Part shown: positions 37,919 through 47,944 of the stretch, piece after piece
Position numbering within the stretch: position 1 is the stretch's first letter
Layout: each line of letters begins with the position of its first letter
From: Treponema sp.
Lineage (GTDB): Bacteria > Spirochaetota > Spirochaetia > Treponematales > Breznakiellaceae
Reading direction: 5' to 3'
NCBI GenBank assembly: GCA_031280125.1
Contig: JAITHE010000004.1
Location: forward strand, 1-62,419
Length of the DNA: 62,419 nt
The notes under the pieces: generated by a model
The model's database searches: none
The model's input: the letters and a program-made list of their open reading frames with translations, nothing else
Told to the model about the DNA's origin: nothing
Made by a program: the position numbers and the translations under genes

Positions 37919-38824
37919 ATGCACGGCGATTTTCCCGATTACAATTCCGGCCCCGCCCTCCGCGCCTATCTGGAAAAACGAGGCCTGGGGATACGGAAAT
38001 ACTGGGGCCAGCATTTTTTAATTAACCCCTCCGCCCGGCGGGCTGTGGCCGAAGCCCTGGAAATGGAGAAGGCGGGATCGGTGTGGGAAATAGGCAGCGG
38101 CATGGGCTGCATGACAAAGGAACTCCTCCAGGCGGGCGGGCGGGTAACGGCCTTTGAGGTGGATCCGGGATTTTGTGCGATCCTGGAAGGGCTTTTTGCT
38201 TCCTTCAGCGGTTTTACCCTGGTCAAGGGGGATGTGCTTAAAACCTGGAAATCCTGCGGCGGCGGGAGTCCCTATCTTCTGGGGAATCTTCCCTATACGG
38301 TGGCGGCGGCGCTTCTGGGGGATCTGATAGAGGGGGGTCGTTTTTTTACCCGCATGTCCGTAACGGTCCAGAAAGAAGTGGCCCGCCGTATGACAGCTCT
38401 TCCCGGTTCCGCCGATTATTCATCCCTTTCCGTACTCTGCGCTTCCGCCTATACCGTGAGGATCGTCATGACCCTCAAGGGGGCTTCCTTTTATCCCCCC
38501 CCCAGGGTTGAATCCGCCGTGGTCTGTTTTGAACGCCGGGAGGATTTTCCTGCCCCGGCGCCCCTTTTTTTTCCTTTGGTCAGGGCCCTCTTCGCGTCCC
38601 GGCGAAAAACCATCGTCAACAACCTGGAGCATTTTCTCGGTTGTTCCTGTATAATGGATGGGGTTCCCCGAACCGCCGTGCCGGAAGCGGCCGCCGCCGC
38701 CCTGGAGCAAAGCGGAGTTAGGGGAGGGGAGCGGGCGGAGAAACTTCCCCCGGAGGCTTTTGCCGCCCTGACGGCGGCCCTGACCCCATTCGTCAAGGAG
38801 AAAAAAAGTGATGAGCATGGGTGA
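37919..38824 (+). CDS. rsmA: 16S rRNA (adenine1518/1519-N6)-dimethyltransferase
   Basis: KYWGQHFLINPSARRAVAEAL; VWEIGSGMGCMTKELL; LLGNLPYTVAAALLGDL. Confidence 0.93.
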   Translation: MHGDFPDYNSGPALRAYLEKRGLGIRKYWGQHFLINPSARRAVAEALEMEKAGSVWEIGSGMGCMTKELLQAGGRVTAFEVDPGFCAILEGLFASFSGFTLVKGDVLKTWKSCGGGSPYLLGNLPYTVAAALLGDLIEGGRFFTRMSVTVQKEVARRMTALPGSADYSSLSVLCASAYTVRIVMTLKGASFYPPPRVESAVVCFERREDFPAPAPLFFPLVRALFASRRKTIVNNLEHFLGCSCIMDGVPRTAVPEAAAAALEQSGVRGGERAEKLPPEAFAALTAALTPFVKEKKSDEHG

Positions 38825-39506
38825 ACGGATTGACGGGATCCGGGAACGCATTGAAAAGGCATGCCTCCGGTCCGGCAGAAAACCCGAAGAAGTCCGCTTG
38901 ATGGGGGTTTCCAAATTCCACGGGACCGCCGAAATTGAGGAAGCCCTGGGAAAAGGGATAACCCTCTTCGGAGAAAGCCGGGTCCAGGAAGCGGTAAAAA
39001 AGTACCCCCCCCTCCGGCAAGCCCATGAAGGGCTGGAACTCCACATGATAGGTTCCCTCCAGCGGAACAAAATAAAAAGCGCCCTGGAGGTTTTCGACGG
39101 TGTCCAGTCCCTGGACAGGGACGGTTTGATCGCCGCGCTGGGGGCCTTGACGGAAGAAAGGAACCAGCCTTTAATGGTATTATTGGAGTTCCATACCGGC
39201 GAGGATTCAAAATCAGGTTATCCTTCCCTGGATTCCCTCCTTCGGGCGGCGGAACTGGTTCTTTCTTTCCGCTGCCTTAAACTTTCCGGACTTATGACCA
39301 TGGCCCCTTATACGGAGGATAAAGCCCTGGTACGGCGATCCTTCCGGGCCGCCGCCGCCGCTAGGGACGCCCTGTGGAAACGGTTTCCCGGGACGGATCT
39401 TTCCTGCCTGTCCATGGGAATGTCCGGCGATTTTGAGACCGCTGTGGAGGAGGGTTCCACCCTGGTCAGGGTAGGTACGGCCATTTTCGGAGAGTGCTTG
39501 CCATGA
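38811..39506 (+). CDS. YggS-family PLP homeostasis protein
   Basis: LMGVSKFHGTAEIEEALGKGITLFGESRVQEA; LHMIGSLQRNKIKSAL; LSMGMSGDFETAVEEGSTLVRVGTAIFG. Confidence 0.93.
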   Translation: MSMGERIDGIRERIEKACLRSGRKPEEVRLMGVSKFHGTAEIEEALGKGITLFGESRVQEAVKKYPPLRQAHEGLELHMIGSLQRNKIKSALEVFDGVQSLDRDGLIAALGALTEERNQPLMVLLEFHTGEDSKSGYPSLDSLLRAAELVLSFRCLKLSGLMTMAPYTEDKALVRRSFRAAAAARDALWKRFPGTDLSCLSMGMSGDFETAVEEGSTLVRVGTAIFGECLP

Positions 39507-39946
39507 ATAGATGGTTTTTGCTGACGCTGATGTTGATCGCCGGTTTTGCCTGTGCCCAGGAGGGGGAGGTTCCTGAAACTCCGGAGGCGGTTTCTCCGGA
39601 CTTTTCCCTTCCCCTTGAAACCTCCGGCGCCTTTCCCCGGCCTGTTTCCCCCGGTCCGCCCCGGTGGGTCAAGGATCTCCGCCGGGGTGAGATCGTGGCT
39701 TTTGGTTCTTTGCCCATTACGATGTTTTTTACCGCCCTTTTTATGGACCTCTACCGGTGTGCTGTCCACGACTGGGACAGACGGTACGCTCCCTGGCCCG
39801 CCAAGGCCGCCGGGGCGGTTCCCATGGAAACCGGCGAACTGCGAATCATGATCGGTATAGCCGTTTCCTTTTCGCTGATCATCACCGTGGCGGACTATCT
39901 TGTGGTACGCCACCGGAGGAACCGGGCCGCGGAAACGGAATTTTGA
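39503..39946 (+). CDS. Hypothetical exported membrane protein
   Basis: Signal peptide plus C-terminal TM; overlaps the upstream stop. Confidence 0.6.
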   Translation: MNRWFLLTLMLIAGFACAQEGEVPETPEAVSPDFSLPLETSGAFPRPVSPGPPRWVKDLRRGEIVAFGSLPITMFFTALFMDLYRCAVHDWDRRYAPWPAKAAGAVPMETGELRIMIGIAVSFSLIITVADYLVVRHRRNRAAETEF

Positions 39947-40890
39947 TGGACCGTTTCAGTTATAGGGGAGTGGCGGTGGACATTCCCGGGGAAATAAGGC
40001 TGGACCGGTATGCAGCGGAACAGGTAAAAATACTCAGCCGTTCCCAGATAAAAAGCCGGATCCTGGAAGCCCGGGTTAACGGCAGATCCGTAAAACTTTC
40101 CCGTCTTATCCGGGCCGGGGACCTGCTGGAGCTTTCCTGGCTTACCCCGCCGGAAGAAAACCTTGTGCCGGAAGACATCCCCCTGGATATTCTTTACGAA
40201 GACGAAAGAACCGTGGTGATCAACAAGCCCGCGGGCATGGTGGTACACCCCGGGGCGGGCAATCATTCCGGGACTCTGGCAAACGCCCTGCTCTGGCGGC
40301 GGCTGGTCCTGGGGAAAACTGAAAGGGGTCCCGGCCCTGCAAACAGGACTGGCATTGTTCACCGCCTGGACAAGGATACCTCCGGGGTCATGATCGCCGC
40401 TTATGACGATGGAGCCCTGGCCTTTCTTGCCTCCCAATTTAAGGCGCGGAAGGTTGAAAAACGTTATGCGGCCCTGGTTCGGGGAACTCCCCGGGAAAAG
40501 CAGGGACTAATCCACAGGGGGATCCTCCGGGATCCGGGAGACAGAAAGCGGTTTACCGCCGCGGCGGATCCCCCCGGTTCCGGCGGCAGGGTTAAGCCCG
40601 CTCTGACCAGATACCGGCTTATCCGTTCCTGGGGAGACTATTCTCTGCTTTTGCTAAGGCCAAAAACAGGACGGACCCACCAGATCCGGGTACACCTCCG
40701 GTTCCTGGGTCATCCCATTTTAGGGGATCCCCTCTACGCTCCCCGGGACCGGGGTTTTCCCCACGCTTCTCTGATGCTCCACGCCTCCAGCCTTACCCTG
40801 GCGCTGCCGGACGGCGCCGGTCCCTGCCGTTTTAGGGCGCCCCTGCCGGACCGGTTCAAAACGATCATTACCTCCCTCAAGCGGGCATGA
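39946..40890 (+). CDS. rluD: RluA/RluD-family pseudouridine synthase with S4 domain
   Basis: LDRYAAEQVKILSRSQIKSRILEARVNGRSVKLS; GIVHRLDKDTSGVMI; GRTHQIRVHLRFLGHPILGD. Confidence 0.93.
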   Translation: MDRFSYRGVAVDIPGEIRLDRYAAEQVKILSRSQIKSRILEARVNGRSVKLSRLIRAGDLLELSWLTPPEENLVPEDIPLDILYEDERTVVINKPAGMVVHPGAGNHSGTLANALLWRRLVLGKTERGPGPANRTGIVHRLDKDTSGVMIAAYDDGALAFLASQFKARKVEKRYAALVRGTPREKQGLIHRGILRDPGDRKRFTAAADPPGSGGRVKPALTRYRLIRSWGDYSLLLLRPKTGRTHQIRVHLRFLGHPILGDPLYAPRDRGFPHASLMLHASSLTLALPDGAGPCRFRAPLPDRFKTIITSLKRA

Positions 40891-41624
40891 ACGGTTCTCT
40901 GTCCGGCGATTCCTGGACGGCGCCGCCCCTGGTTCCCCGGATGGCCGCCGGGGAATCTTCTTATGTGGTGGTTTATAAGCCTCCCCGGATGCACACGGTT
41001 CCCCGTTTGGCCGCGCCGGAAAAGGATTCCCCATGCTCCGTTCTTATGGACTGGGTCTTTTCCCGGTTCCCCGGAATTGCGGCGGTCCGGGGACACGGTG
41101 AAAACCAGGGAGGGCTTCTTCACCGGCTTGATTATGAAACCCGGGGACTGGTCTTGATAGCCCGGACCAGTGAAGCCTTTACCGCCCTGGCGGCTCAACA
41201 AGCGCGGGGAGAGTTTATCAAGGAATACGAGGCCCTTTCGGGAACGGGGGAACCGTTTCCAGGTTTTCCGCCCCGGCCATTTTCCGGCCGAATCCGGTAT
41301 ATTGAAAGCGCCTTCCGTCCCTATGGAAAGGGGCAAAGGGCGGTACGGCCCCTTCCGCCGGAGAGAGGGGGCGAAAAACCCCTTTACCGGACTGAAATCC
41401 TTTCCTGCGGGGAAGGGCCGGAGAAGACCGGGCTGTTCAGGCTGAGGCTTGCCAGGGGTTTTCGGCACCAGATCCGGTGCCACCTGGCCTGGATCGGCCG
41501 GCCTCTGCTGAACGACCCCCTTTACGGAGGCCCTCCCTTTCCCGGCGGATTTCTGGCCCTAAGGGCCTGCGCCCTGGTTTTTACCGACCCCCTAACGGGG
41601 GAAAGGCGGGAATACCGGATTTAA
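40887..41624 (+). CDS. Second RluA-family pseudouridine synthase
   Basis: GLLHRLDYETRGLVLIARTSEA; GFRHQIRCHLAWIGRPLLNDPLYGG. Confidence 0.88.
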   Translation: MNGSLSGDSWTAPPLVPRMAAGESSYVVVYKPPRMHTVPRLAAPEKDSPCSVLMDWVFSRFPGIAAVRGHGENQGGLLHRLDYETRGLVLIARTSEAFTALAAQQARGEFIKEYEALSGTGEPFPGFPPRPFSGRIRYIESAFRPYGKGQRAVRPLPPERGGEKPLYRTEILSCGEGPEKTGLFRLRLARGFRHQIRCHLAWIGRPLLNDPLYGGPPFPGGFLALRACALVFTDPLTGERREYRI

Positions 41625-41628
41625 TCCG

Positions 41629-42429
41629 TTATAAAAACCGTCCCAGGATTTCAAGCATGGCTTCATGGATCGCTCCGCTGCTTGAAGCAAGACTGGTGTG
41701 CCTGCCCTCGTAGGGCATGGGAGTTCCATCCCATTGGCTTACCAGACCCCCCGCCTCCATAAGGATTGCCGCTCCCCCCGCATAATCCCAGGGGCTAAGA
41801 TGACGGCAGAAATGAACCATGGCCCGGCCTGAAGCGATATAACTCATGTCTATGGCGGCGGAACCGGTGATTCTCAAATCGAGGCATTTTTGAAAAACTG
41901 CCCTGATTAGATCCATGGAAGGGTTCTTTTTCCGGTCAAAGTAGGGATCCGTTTCGGCCATCACAATCGACACATCCAGGGCAGCGGCGCTGTTAACCCT
42001 GACGGCCCTGACAGTTTTTGCGGGCAGGTTTTCCGCCAGAGCCCCGTGGTTCCGGGCGGCGGAAAAAAGTTCTCCCGTTCCGGGGAGGTACACCACGCCG
42101 AGGAGACTCTGCATCTCGTGAACCAGTCCTATGGAAACCGCGTAAAAAGGAAGGCCGTAGATTAGATTGTTGGTTCCGTCAATGGGATCGATGATCCACC
42201 GGTAGGGAAGGGAAGAAGCAGCGTCCTTCCTTTCTTCCGATACAACCTGGGAATCGTCAAGGAGCGCGGGAAGGACCGAACACAGATATTCGCTTATTTC
42301 CAGATCTACCCGGGTTACAAAATCATGGGGTCCCTTGACCTGCACCTCAAGATCCGCGCCGTTTTTAAGGCGCCCCCAGGAATCAAGGGCAGCCTGTTTG
42401 ACTTTGGGAAGCAGAACGCCTAAATCCAC
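41629..42429 (-). CDS. Inositol monophosphatase family protein
   Basis: WIIDPIDGTNNLIYGLPFYAVSIGLV; LSPWDYAGGAAILMEAGG. Confidence 0.92.
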   Translation of the reverse strand: MDLGVLLPKVKQAALDSWGRLKNGADLEVQVKGPHDFVTRVDLEISEYLCSVLPALLDDSQVVSEERKDAASSLPYRWIIDPIDGTNNLIYGLPFYAVSIGLVHEMQSLLGVVYLPGTGELFSAARNHGALAENLPAKTVRAVRVNSAAALDVSIVMAETDPYFDRKKNPSMDLIRAVFQKCLDLRITGSAAIDMSYIASGRAMVHFCRHLSPWDYAGGAAILMEAGGLVSQWDGTPMPYEGRHTSLASSSGAIHEAMLEILGRFL

Positions 42430-42438
42430 GGCCCCTCC

Positions 42439-43083
42439 CTAGGGAATATCCAGCAGTTCCCGGGGATGGGAAACAATCAGATCCGCCCCTTCCAGTTCTT
42501 CCCGGCCCTTGAAGCCCCAGGTTACCCCGCAGGTAAACATGCCGCCGTTTTTTCCCGTGGCGATGTCGGGACCACCGTCTCCGGTAAAAACGGCATCCCC
42601 AGGGGATACGCCTAGTTTGTTCAGTTCCGCCAATACCCGTGAAGGATCAGGTTTCATGGGCGCCCCTTCACGTCCGCCCAAAACAAAAGCAAAGTCAATA
42701 TCCCTAAAAAGGGCGGCTGCTATTTTTTGCCCCAGCACTTCGGGTTTATTGGTAAAGATCCCCAGTATGGCGGACCGGCGGGAAAGAATTTGAAGGGTTT
42801 CGGGGATCCCCCCGTAGGGTCTGGTTTTGTCCAGGCAATGGGCTTCGTTATGGACCGTATAGGCCCTGCGGAGGGCCGTCTGTTCCTCCGGGGAAAGCTC
42901 ATCATAACCGGGCATGGCCCGGCTCAGGGTTACTCCTATACCCATACCCATATAGGTCCGGTATTCTTCGTAGGTATGGAGGGGCAAACCCCTTTCGGCG
43001 AGGAGGCAGTTAACGCTGTCGCCAATATCGTAGATGCTGTCGGCCAGGGTTCCGTCCAAATCAAAGATATAGGCCTTTTTCAT
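42439..43083 (-). CDS. gph: HAD hydrolase, phosphoglycolate phosphatase-like
   Basis: AYIFDLDGTLADSIYDI; GIFTNKPEVLGQKI; AVFTGDGGPDIATGKN. Confidence 0.87.
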   Translation of the reverse strand: MKKAYIFDLDGTLADSIYDIGDSVNCLLAERGLPLHTYEEYRTYMGMGIGVTLSRAMPGYDELSPEEQTALRRAYTVHNEAHCLDKTRPYGGIPETLQILSRRSAILGIFTNKPEVLGQKIAAALFRDIDFAFVLGGREGAPMKPDPSRVLAELNKLGVSPGDAVFTGDGGPDIATGKNGGMFTCGVTWGFKGREELEGADLIVSHPRELLDIP

Positions 43084-43134
43084 AAAAAAAGGCTATCACT
43101 TTATTTTACGTTTGGCAATATCGTGAATAAAAAA

Positions 43135-43163
43135 TTGACAAACGATGGAAAGTGATATATGAT
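43135..43163 (+). promoter_or_regulatory. Sigma70-type promoter TTGACA-N17-TATGAT
   Basis: ttgaca aacgatggaaagtgata tatgat, upstream of the PTS operon. Confidence 0.8.
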
Positions 43164-43208
43164 AAATCCCTCCGAAACGAAAAAGGAGCTAGGGAGATTG
43201 AAACCACG

Positions 43209-43697
43209 ATGAAAATAGAAGATATCCTCAAAGAGGATTGCATCATTGAACACCTTGAGGCGTCGTCCAGGGAAGAGGCTTTGACGGCCATGTGCCGGAC
43301 GCTGCTTTCCAAGGGCTATGTAAAAGAAAGTTTTCCCGCGGCGATCCTGGAACGGGAACGGCTTTACCCCTCGGGGCTTCCCATGGAGGGCCATAAAATC
43401 GCCATCCCCCACTGTGATTCGGAGCATGTAAACCAATCGGCAATTCTCTTTGCCCGGCTTGCCCGGCCTCTGGAATTTTGCTCCATGGGGGACCCGGAGG
43501 AAAAACTCCAGGTTCAGCTTATCTCCATGTTTGCCCTGGCGGAAAAAAAGAAGATTGGTTTTTTGCTGGAGGTCCTGATCACCGCCTATTCCAGCAGCGA
43601 AGTGCTGGATTCCATCCTTCGTGCCCCTTCGGCGGCGGCAATCTACGGTATCCTTCGTAAAGCCGTGGGGGATCAAATGAAGGACGAAGAGGCATAA
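43209..43697 (+). CDS. PTS EIIA (galactitol/fructose type)
   Basis: MEGHKIAIPHCDSEHVNQSA active-site His. Confidence 0.9.
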   Translation: MKIEDILKEDCIIEHLEASSREEALTAMCRTLLSKGYVKESFPAAILERERLYPSGLPMEGHKIAIPHCDSEHVNQSAILFARLARPLEFCSMGDPEEKLQVQLISMFALAEKKKIGFLLEVLITAYSSSEVLDSILRAPSAAAIYGILRKAVGDQMKDEEA

Positions 43698-45430
43698 TGC
43701 AGACGCTTTCGGGCTTGACCGCCTCCCCGGGGATCTGTTCCGGAAAGGCGTATATTTTTAGGGCCGTTGATTTAAGCTACGATCCTGCCCGCATGGAAAG
43801 CCCCGGGGAGGAAGCAAAACGGCTCAAAGACGCCTTTGACAGTGCCTGGAGGGAGCTTGACGGGATCAAAAATACCCTTTCCGGCAGCATGGGTGAAGAA
43901 TACGCCCATATTTTTAGGGCACAGATGACCATCCTGGAAGATGACGATTTCCGGCAGGAGATTACGGACAAGCTGAACGAAGCCGCCTGCCGGGCGGAAA
44001 CGGCGGTGGAAGAGGTATACAAGATGTACGCCGGACTGTTCTCCCAGATGGAAGACAGCGCCTATAACGCCCAGCGCTTGGCGGATCTTAACGATGTCTG
44101 CCAGCGGGTACTCCGTAATCTCCTGGACAGGGAGGAAATAACCCTGTCTTCCCTGCCCCCGGAAAGCATCGTCATCGCGAAGGAACTTTTCCCTTCCGAT
44201 ACGGCGGTGATGGACCGGAAAAATATCCGGGGCTTTGTAACGGAAAGGGGGGGCCTTACTTCCCATGTGGCGATTCTGGCCAAGAGCCTTTCCCTTCCCG
44301 CCGCGGTAGGAACCCCCGGCGCCATGGAGGCGGTGAAAAAAAAAGACGCCGTTTTTCTGGATCTCCGGGATTATGAAAAGGCCCTGGTATACGTAAACCC
44401 CGGCGTGGAAAAACAAAAAGAACTGACGGCTCTGGAAAAGGAGTACCTGGAACGGCAGATGGAACTCCTTAAAATGAAGGATCTGGAAAGCGTTACCCTG
44501 GACGGGCGAAAAATCACCCTTTCCGCCAATATCGGTTCCCTGGAGGATCTGGCCGCCGCCGGGGAATTCGGAGCAAAAAGCGTGGGACTGTTCCGTACCG
44601 AATTTCTTTTTCTAAAGGGGGATCTGCCCCGGGAAGAAGAACAGTACCTGGTTTATGCGGAGGCCGCGAAAAAACTTGCCGGAGGCATGTTGATCGTAAG
44701 AACCCTGGACATAGGGGGAGACAAGGAAGTAAAGGCCCTGAACCTGCCCAAGGAAGAAAACCCCTTCCTGGGCCTGCGGGGGATTAGACTTTGCCTGAAA
44801 TACGAAGAACTCTTCCTTGCCCAGCTGCGGGCCCTGCTGCGCGCCGCGGTCCACGGCGATCTTAGGATAATGTTTCCCATGGTGTCTTCGGTCCTGGAAT
44901 TCCGCCGGGCCCGGGAACTGGTTGTCCGGGCGGCGGCGGAACTGCGGGAAAAGGGGATTCCACATAAAAGCGACCCTCCCCTGGGGGTGATGGTGGAAAC
45001 CCCCGCGGCGGTGTTTTTGGCGGAGGATCTGACGCGGGAGGCAAGTTTTGTCAGTATGGGGACCAACGATTTAACCCAGTACGTGCTGTCCGTGGACCGG
45101 GGCAACGAGGCAATCAGTTCCTATTACCGGACCTTCAGCCCCGCCGTGCTCCGGGCCGTCGGCTTAACCGCCGCCGCCGCCGCCAAAAACGGAAAATGGG
45201 CCGGGGTCTGCGGGGAACTGGCGGGCAATCCCATGGCCGTTCCGCTTCTTGTCGGTCTTGGCGTGGAGGAACTAAGCGTAACCGCATCGGCCCTGCCCCA
45301 AACCATAGCCCTGATACGGAGCCTGAATTTTAACCGCTGCAGGGAAGCCGCCCAAAAGGTCCTGGCCATGTCCACCGAGGATGATGTGAAGGCATGCCTG
45401 CAGCAATGTGCATGGCGGGATCCTCCGTAA
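43697..45430 (+). CDS. ptsI: Phosphoenolpyruvate-protein phosphotransferase (Enzyme I)
   Basis: GGLTSHVAILAKSLSLPAAVG; VGLFRTEFLFL; GVMVETPAAVFLAEDL; FVSMGTNDLTQYVLSVDRGN. Confidence 0.95.
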   Translation: MQTLSGLTASPGICSGKAYIFRAVDLSYDPARMESPGEEAKRLKDAFDSAWRELDGIKNTLSGSMGEEYAHIFRAQMTILEDDDFRQEITDKLNEAACRAETAVEEVYKMYAGLFSQMEDSAYNAQRLADLNDVCQRVLRNLLDREEITLSSLPPESIVIAKELFPSDTAVMDRKNIRGFVTERGGLTSHVAILAKSLSLPAAVGTPGAMEAVKKKDAVFLDLRDYEKALVYVNPGVEKQKELTALEKEYLERQMELLKMKDLESVTLDGRKITLSANIGSLEDLAAAGEFGAKSVGLFRTEFLFLKGDLPREEEQYLVYAEAAKKLAGGMLIVRTLDIGGDKEVKALNLPKEENPFLGLRGIRLCLKYEELFLAQLRALLRAAVHGDLRIMFPMVSSVLEFRRARELVVRAAAELREKGIPHKSDPPLGVMVETPAAVFLAEDLTREASFVSMGTNDLTQYVLSVDRGNEAISSYYRTFSPAVLRAVGLTAAAAAKNGKWAGVCGELAGNPMAVPLLVGLGVEELSVTASALPQTIALIRSLNFNRCREAAQKVLAMSTEDDVKACLQQCAWRDPP

Positions 45431-45447
45431 CTTTTTTCAGTTTTTGC

Positions 45448-45476
45448 TTGACAGGTCCGGAAAAGAGGCGGATACT
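45448..45476 (+). promoter_or_regulatory. Candidate internal promoter TTGACA-N17-GATACT ahead of EIIB
   Basis: cttgacaggtccggaaaagaggcggatacttag. Confidence 0.55.
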
Positions 45477-45531
45477 TAGAAGCTTATCGCGTACCGGTCA
45501 GGTTCGGAAGATACTTTTACAGGAGTTTAGA

Positions 45532-45816
45532 ATGAAAAGAATTATGCTGGCTTGCGGAACGGGAATTGCCACTTCCACGGCGGTTAATGTAAAACTCACT
45601 AGAATCCTCCATGAACGGGGGTATGAAGGTAAATTTAAAATTACCCAGTTTAAAATAGGGGAAGTGGTGGCAAATTCATCGAACTATGATTTTTGTGTGG
45701 CAACAACCCAGGTTCCTCCGGGCGCGCAGTGTCCGGTAATTATGGGGATTCCCTTTCTAACCGGCATCGGGATGGAACCGGTGATAGACAAGATTATAGC
45801 TGAACTGGAAAAATAG
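45532..45816 (+). CDS. gatB: PTS EIIB, galactitol-type
   Basis: IMLACGTGIATSTAVNVKL. Confidence 0.92.
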   Translation: MKRIMLACGTGIATSTAVNVKLTRILHERGYEGKFKITQFKIGEVVANSSNYDFCVATTQVPPGAQCPVIMGIPFLTGIGMEPVIDKIIAELEK

Positions 45817-45866
45817 AAATCAAAACCTTTCCATGGCGGTAAGGTTTATTTTTAGGAGGCAATGTT

Positions 45867-47246
45867 ATGGAATTTTTAACTGCGATTTGGGGAGGGATCC
45901 TGGCCTTTTTCGGGTTTGTCTCAAACCTTGGTCCTTCGGTCGTCATGCCCATCATTCTGTTTATTATGGGATTCCTGCTCAAGGCGGGAGGGGGGAAGGC
46001 CCTGCGGGCGGGCTTAACCGTCGGCGTCGGTTTTATCGGACTTAACCTTGTTATCGGCATGATGGGCAGCAATCTGGGTCCCGCCGTTCAGCAGATGTCC
46101 GAGCGTTTTAATCTTTCCCTGTCTGTGATTGACGTAGGCTGGCCCGCAGCGGCGGCCATTGCCTTTGCTTCCCAAGTCGGGGCGGTTATTATTCCGGTAT
46201 GTTTGATTGTGAATATCATTATGCTTCTTCTTAACGCCACCCAGACCATCGACATTGATATTTGGGACTATTGGCACTTTGCCTTTACCGGAGCGCTGGT
46301 GGCAATCCTTACCGGAAGCCAGGGGATCGGCATTGCCGCCGCTGTCCTCAATGAAATGATCGTCCTGGTCTTGGGAGACTACACCGCTCCAGGGCTTGAG
46401 AAGTACAACGATCTTCCCGGCATATCCCTGCCCCATGGATTTACCACCGCTTTCGTTCCAGGGGCCATTGTGCTTAACAAGATCATAGATCTTATTCCCG
46501 GGATCAACAGGATCGATTTTGACATAACAAAAATGCAGAAACGTTTTGGTGTATTCGGTGAACCTATCCTGGTTGGAACGGTGCTTGGCCTTATCATCGG
46601 CATTGTGTCGGGAAAAGATGTTCCCGGTGTTTTGAGCCTGGGCGTTACTCTGGGCGCCGTGCTGGTGCTTATTCCGAAAATGGCCGCCCTCCTTATGGAA
46701 GGGCTGGTGCCCATTTCCGACGCCGCTTCCGAATTCATTTCCAAGCGTTTCAAGAGCCGTGGTAAAATTTATATAGGCCTCGATTCCGCCATAGGTATTG
46801 GACACCCCACCACCCTGGCAGTGTCCCTGGTACTGGTTCCCCTGACGGTGTTTATTGCGGTGGTTCTTCCAGGGAACCGGGTGCTGCCCTTCGCGGATCT
46901 GGCGGTCATTCCCTGGATGTTCGTCCTGATTATTCCGGTGGTAAAAAATAACGGTTTCCGCGCGCTGGTGATCGGCTTCTTTACCCTTCTGGTGGGCCTG
47001 TGGATTGCCACCGATCTGGCCCCCATGATTACCCAGGCGGCGATTAACGCCAAGTTTGATATTCCCACCGGGGCGGATCAGATTTCCAGTATCTGCGATG
47101 GCGCCAATCCTCTTACATGGGCCATTGTACGGCTCCACGGCCTTGGCGTTATTGGCATCGGTATTGTGGCGGTCATTGCCGTTGCCCTTTCGGTGATTAA
47201 CCGTATGCGGATTATCAAGGAAGCAAAAGCAGTCCATACCTCCTAG
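45867..47246 (+). CDS. gatC: PTS EIIC, galactitol-type
   Basis: 459 aa multi-TM; FVSNLGPSVVMPIILFIMGFLLKAGGGKALRAGLTVGVGFIGLNLVIGMM. Confidence 0.93.
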   Translation: MEFLTAIWGGILAFFGFVSNLGPSVVMPIILFIMGFLLKAGGGKALRAGLTVGVGFIGLNLVIGMMGSNLGPAVQQMSERFNLSLSVIDVGWPAAAAIAFASQVGAVIIPVCLIVNIIMLLLNATQTIDIDIWDYWHFAFTGALVAILTGSQGIGIAAAVLNEMIVLVLGDYTAPGLEKYNDLPGISLPHGFTTAFVPGAIVLNKIIDLIPGINRIDFDITKMQKRFGVFGEPILVGTVLGLIIGIVSGKDVPGVLSLGVTLGAVLVLIPKMAALLMEGLVPISDAASEFISKRFKSRGKIYIGLDSAIGIGHPTTLAVSLVLVPLTVFIAVVLPGNRVLPFADLAVIPWMFVLIIPVVKNNGFRALVIGFFTLLVGLWIATDLAPMITQAAINAKFDIPTGADQISSICDGANPLTWAIVRLHGLGVIGIGIVAVIAVALSVINRMRIIKEAKAVHTS

Positions 47247-47284
47247 GGTTCTGTGATAAAGGGCAGATCGTTTTTCTTGCGGGC

Positions 47285-47328
47285 AAAAACATCCGCCATT
47301 TCCGTCGCGGAAACGGCGGATGTTTTTT
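47285..47328 (+). terminator. Strong Rho-independent terminator after gatC
   Basis: aaaaacatccgcc-a-tttccg-tcg-cggaaa-c-ggcggatgtttttt. Confidence 0.88.
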
Positions 47329-47356
47329 GGTTCCAGGAGGAGGGGCATCCAGCGTC

Positions 47357-47944
47357 ATGAAAAAGGAATACATATACGATCCAAAACGTTACTTTATGCA
47401 GATTACCCTTATTGGATGGTTTTGCGTAGCGGTTTTTCTTTTAAGCCTTTTTATGATTGGATTTAGTTCCAACCGCCCCCTTTTTTTTCTGGCTGCCCTG
47501 GCCGCAGCTTATACGGTGTGGAATACTTTTTTGTCCGGATCCAATCCAAATAAAGTAATTCTGGAAGAAGACGGCATCTCCTTTGAATCCTATGGGAAAA
47601 GGATCAAGTATCCCTTCAGCGGAATCACCGTGTTTTTGGTAAAGGATTTCCGCGGTTCCGGTAAAATATTTTTGAGAATAAACAGGCATAATTTGTTGCG
47701 GGGCCGATTTTGGATACATACCCGTGAATTTAACGATTCGGAAGAATTGTTTCTATATCTTTTAAAGCTGGAATACCAAACCCATCCGGACGGCCTTAAG
47801 GCCCGGGCCTGGGATTCTACCAGGCCGGATGTTGACAAAAGGCCGGTATTACCCTGGCATCTTCCGCCGGCGGAAAAACAGCAAGACCACGGGCAGGGGA
47901 AGGTCCGGAAATCCGACGATGGAGGCGCTGAAAGTGAAATTTGA
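47357..47944 (+). CDS. Hypothetical membrane protein (two TM helices plus PH-like C-terminus)
   Basis: KKEYIYDPKRYFMQITLIGWFCVAVFLLSLFMIGF... Confidence 0.6.
   Translation: MKKEYIYDPKRYFMQITLIGWFCVAVFLLSLFMIGFSSNRPLFFLAALAAAYTVWNTFLSGSNPNKVILEEDGISFESYGKRIKYPFSGITVFLVKDFRGSGKIFLRINRHNLLRGRFWIHTREFNDSEELFLYLLKLEYQTHPDGLKARAWDSTRPDVDKRPVLPWHLPPAEKQQDHGQGKVRKSDDGGAESEI

Noticed and set aside
39946-41624. Tandem RluA genes as a recent duplication
   Set aside because: The two proteins differ in S4 domain presence and active-site context (HRLDKDTSG vs HRLDYETRG), so they look like distinct old paralogs.
46014-47348. 444-aa minus-strand ORF
   Set aside because: Antisense to gatC, biased His/Asn/Gly composition, no recognisable domain.
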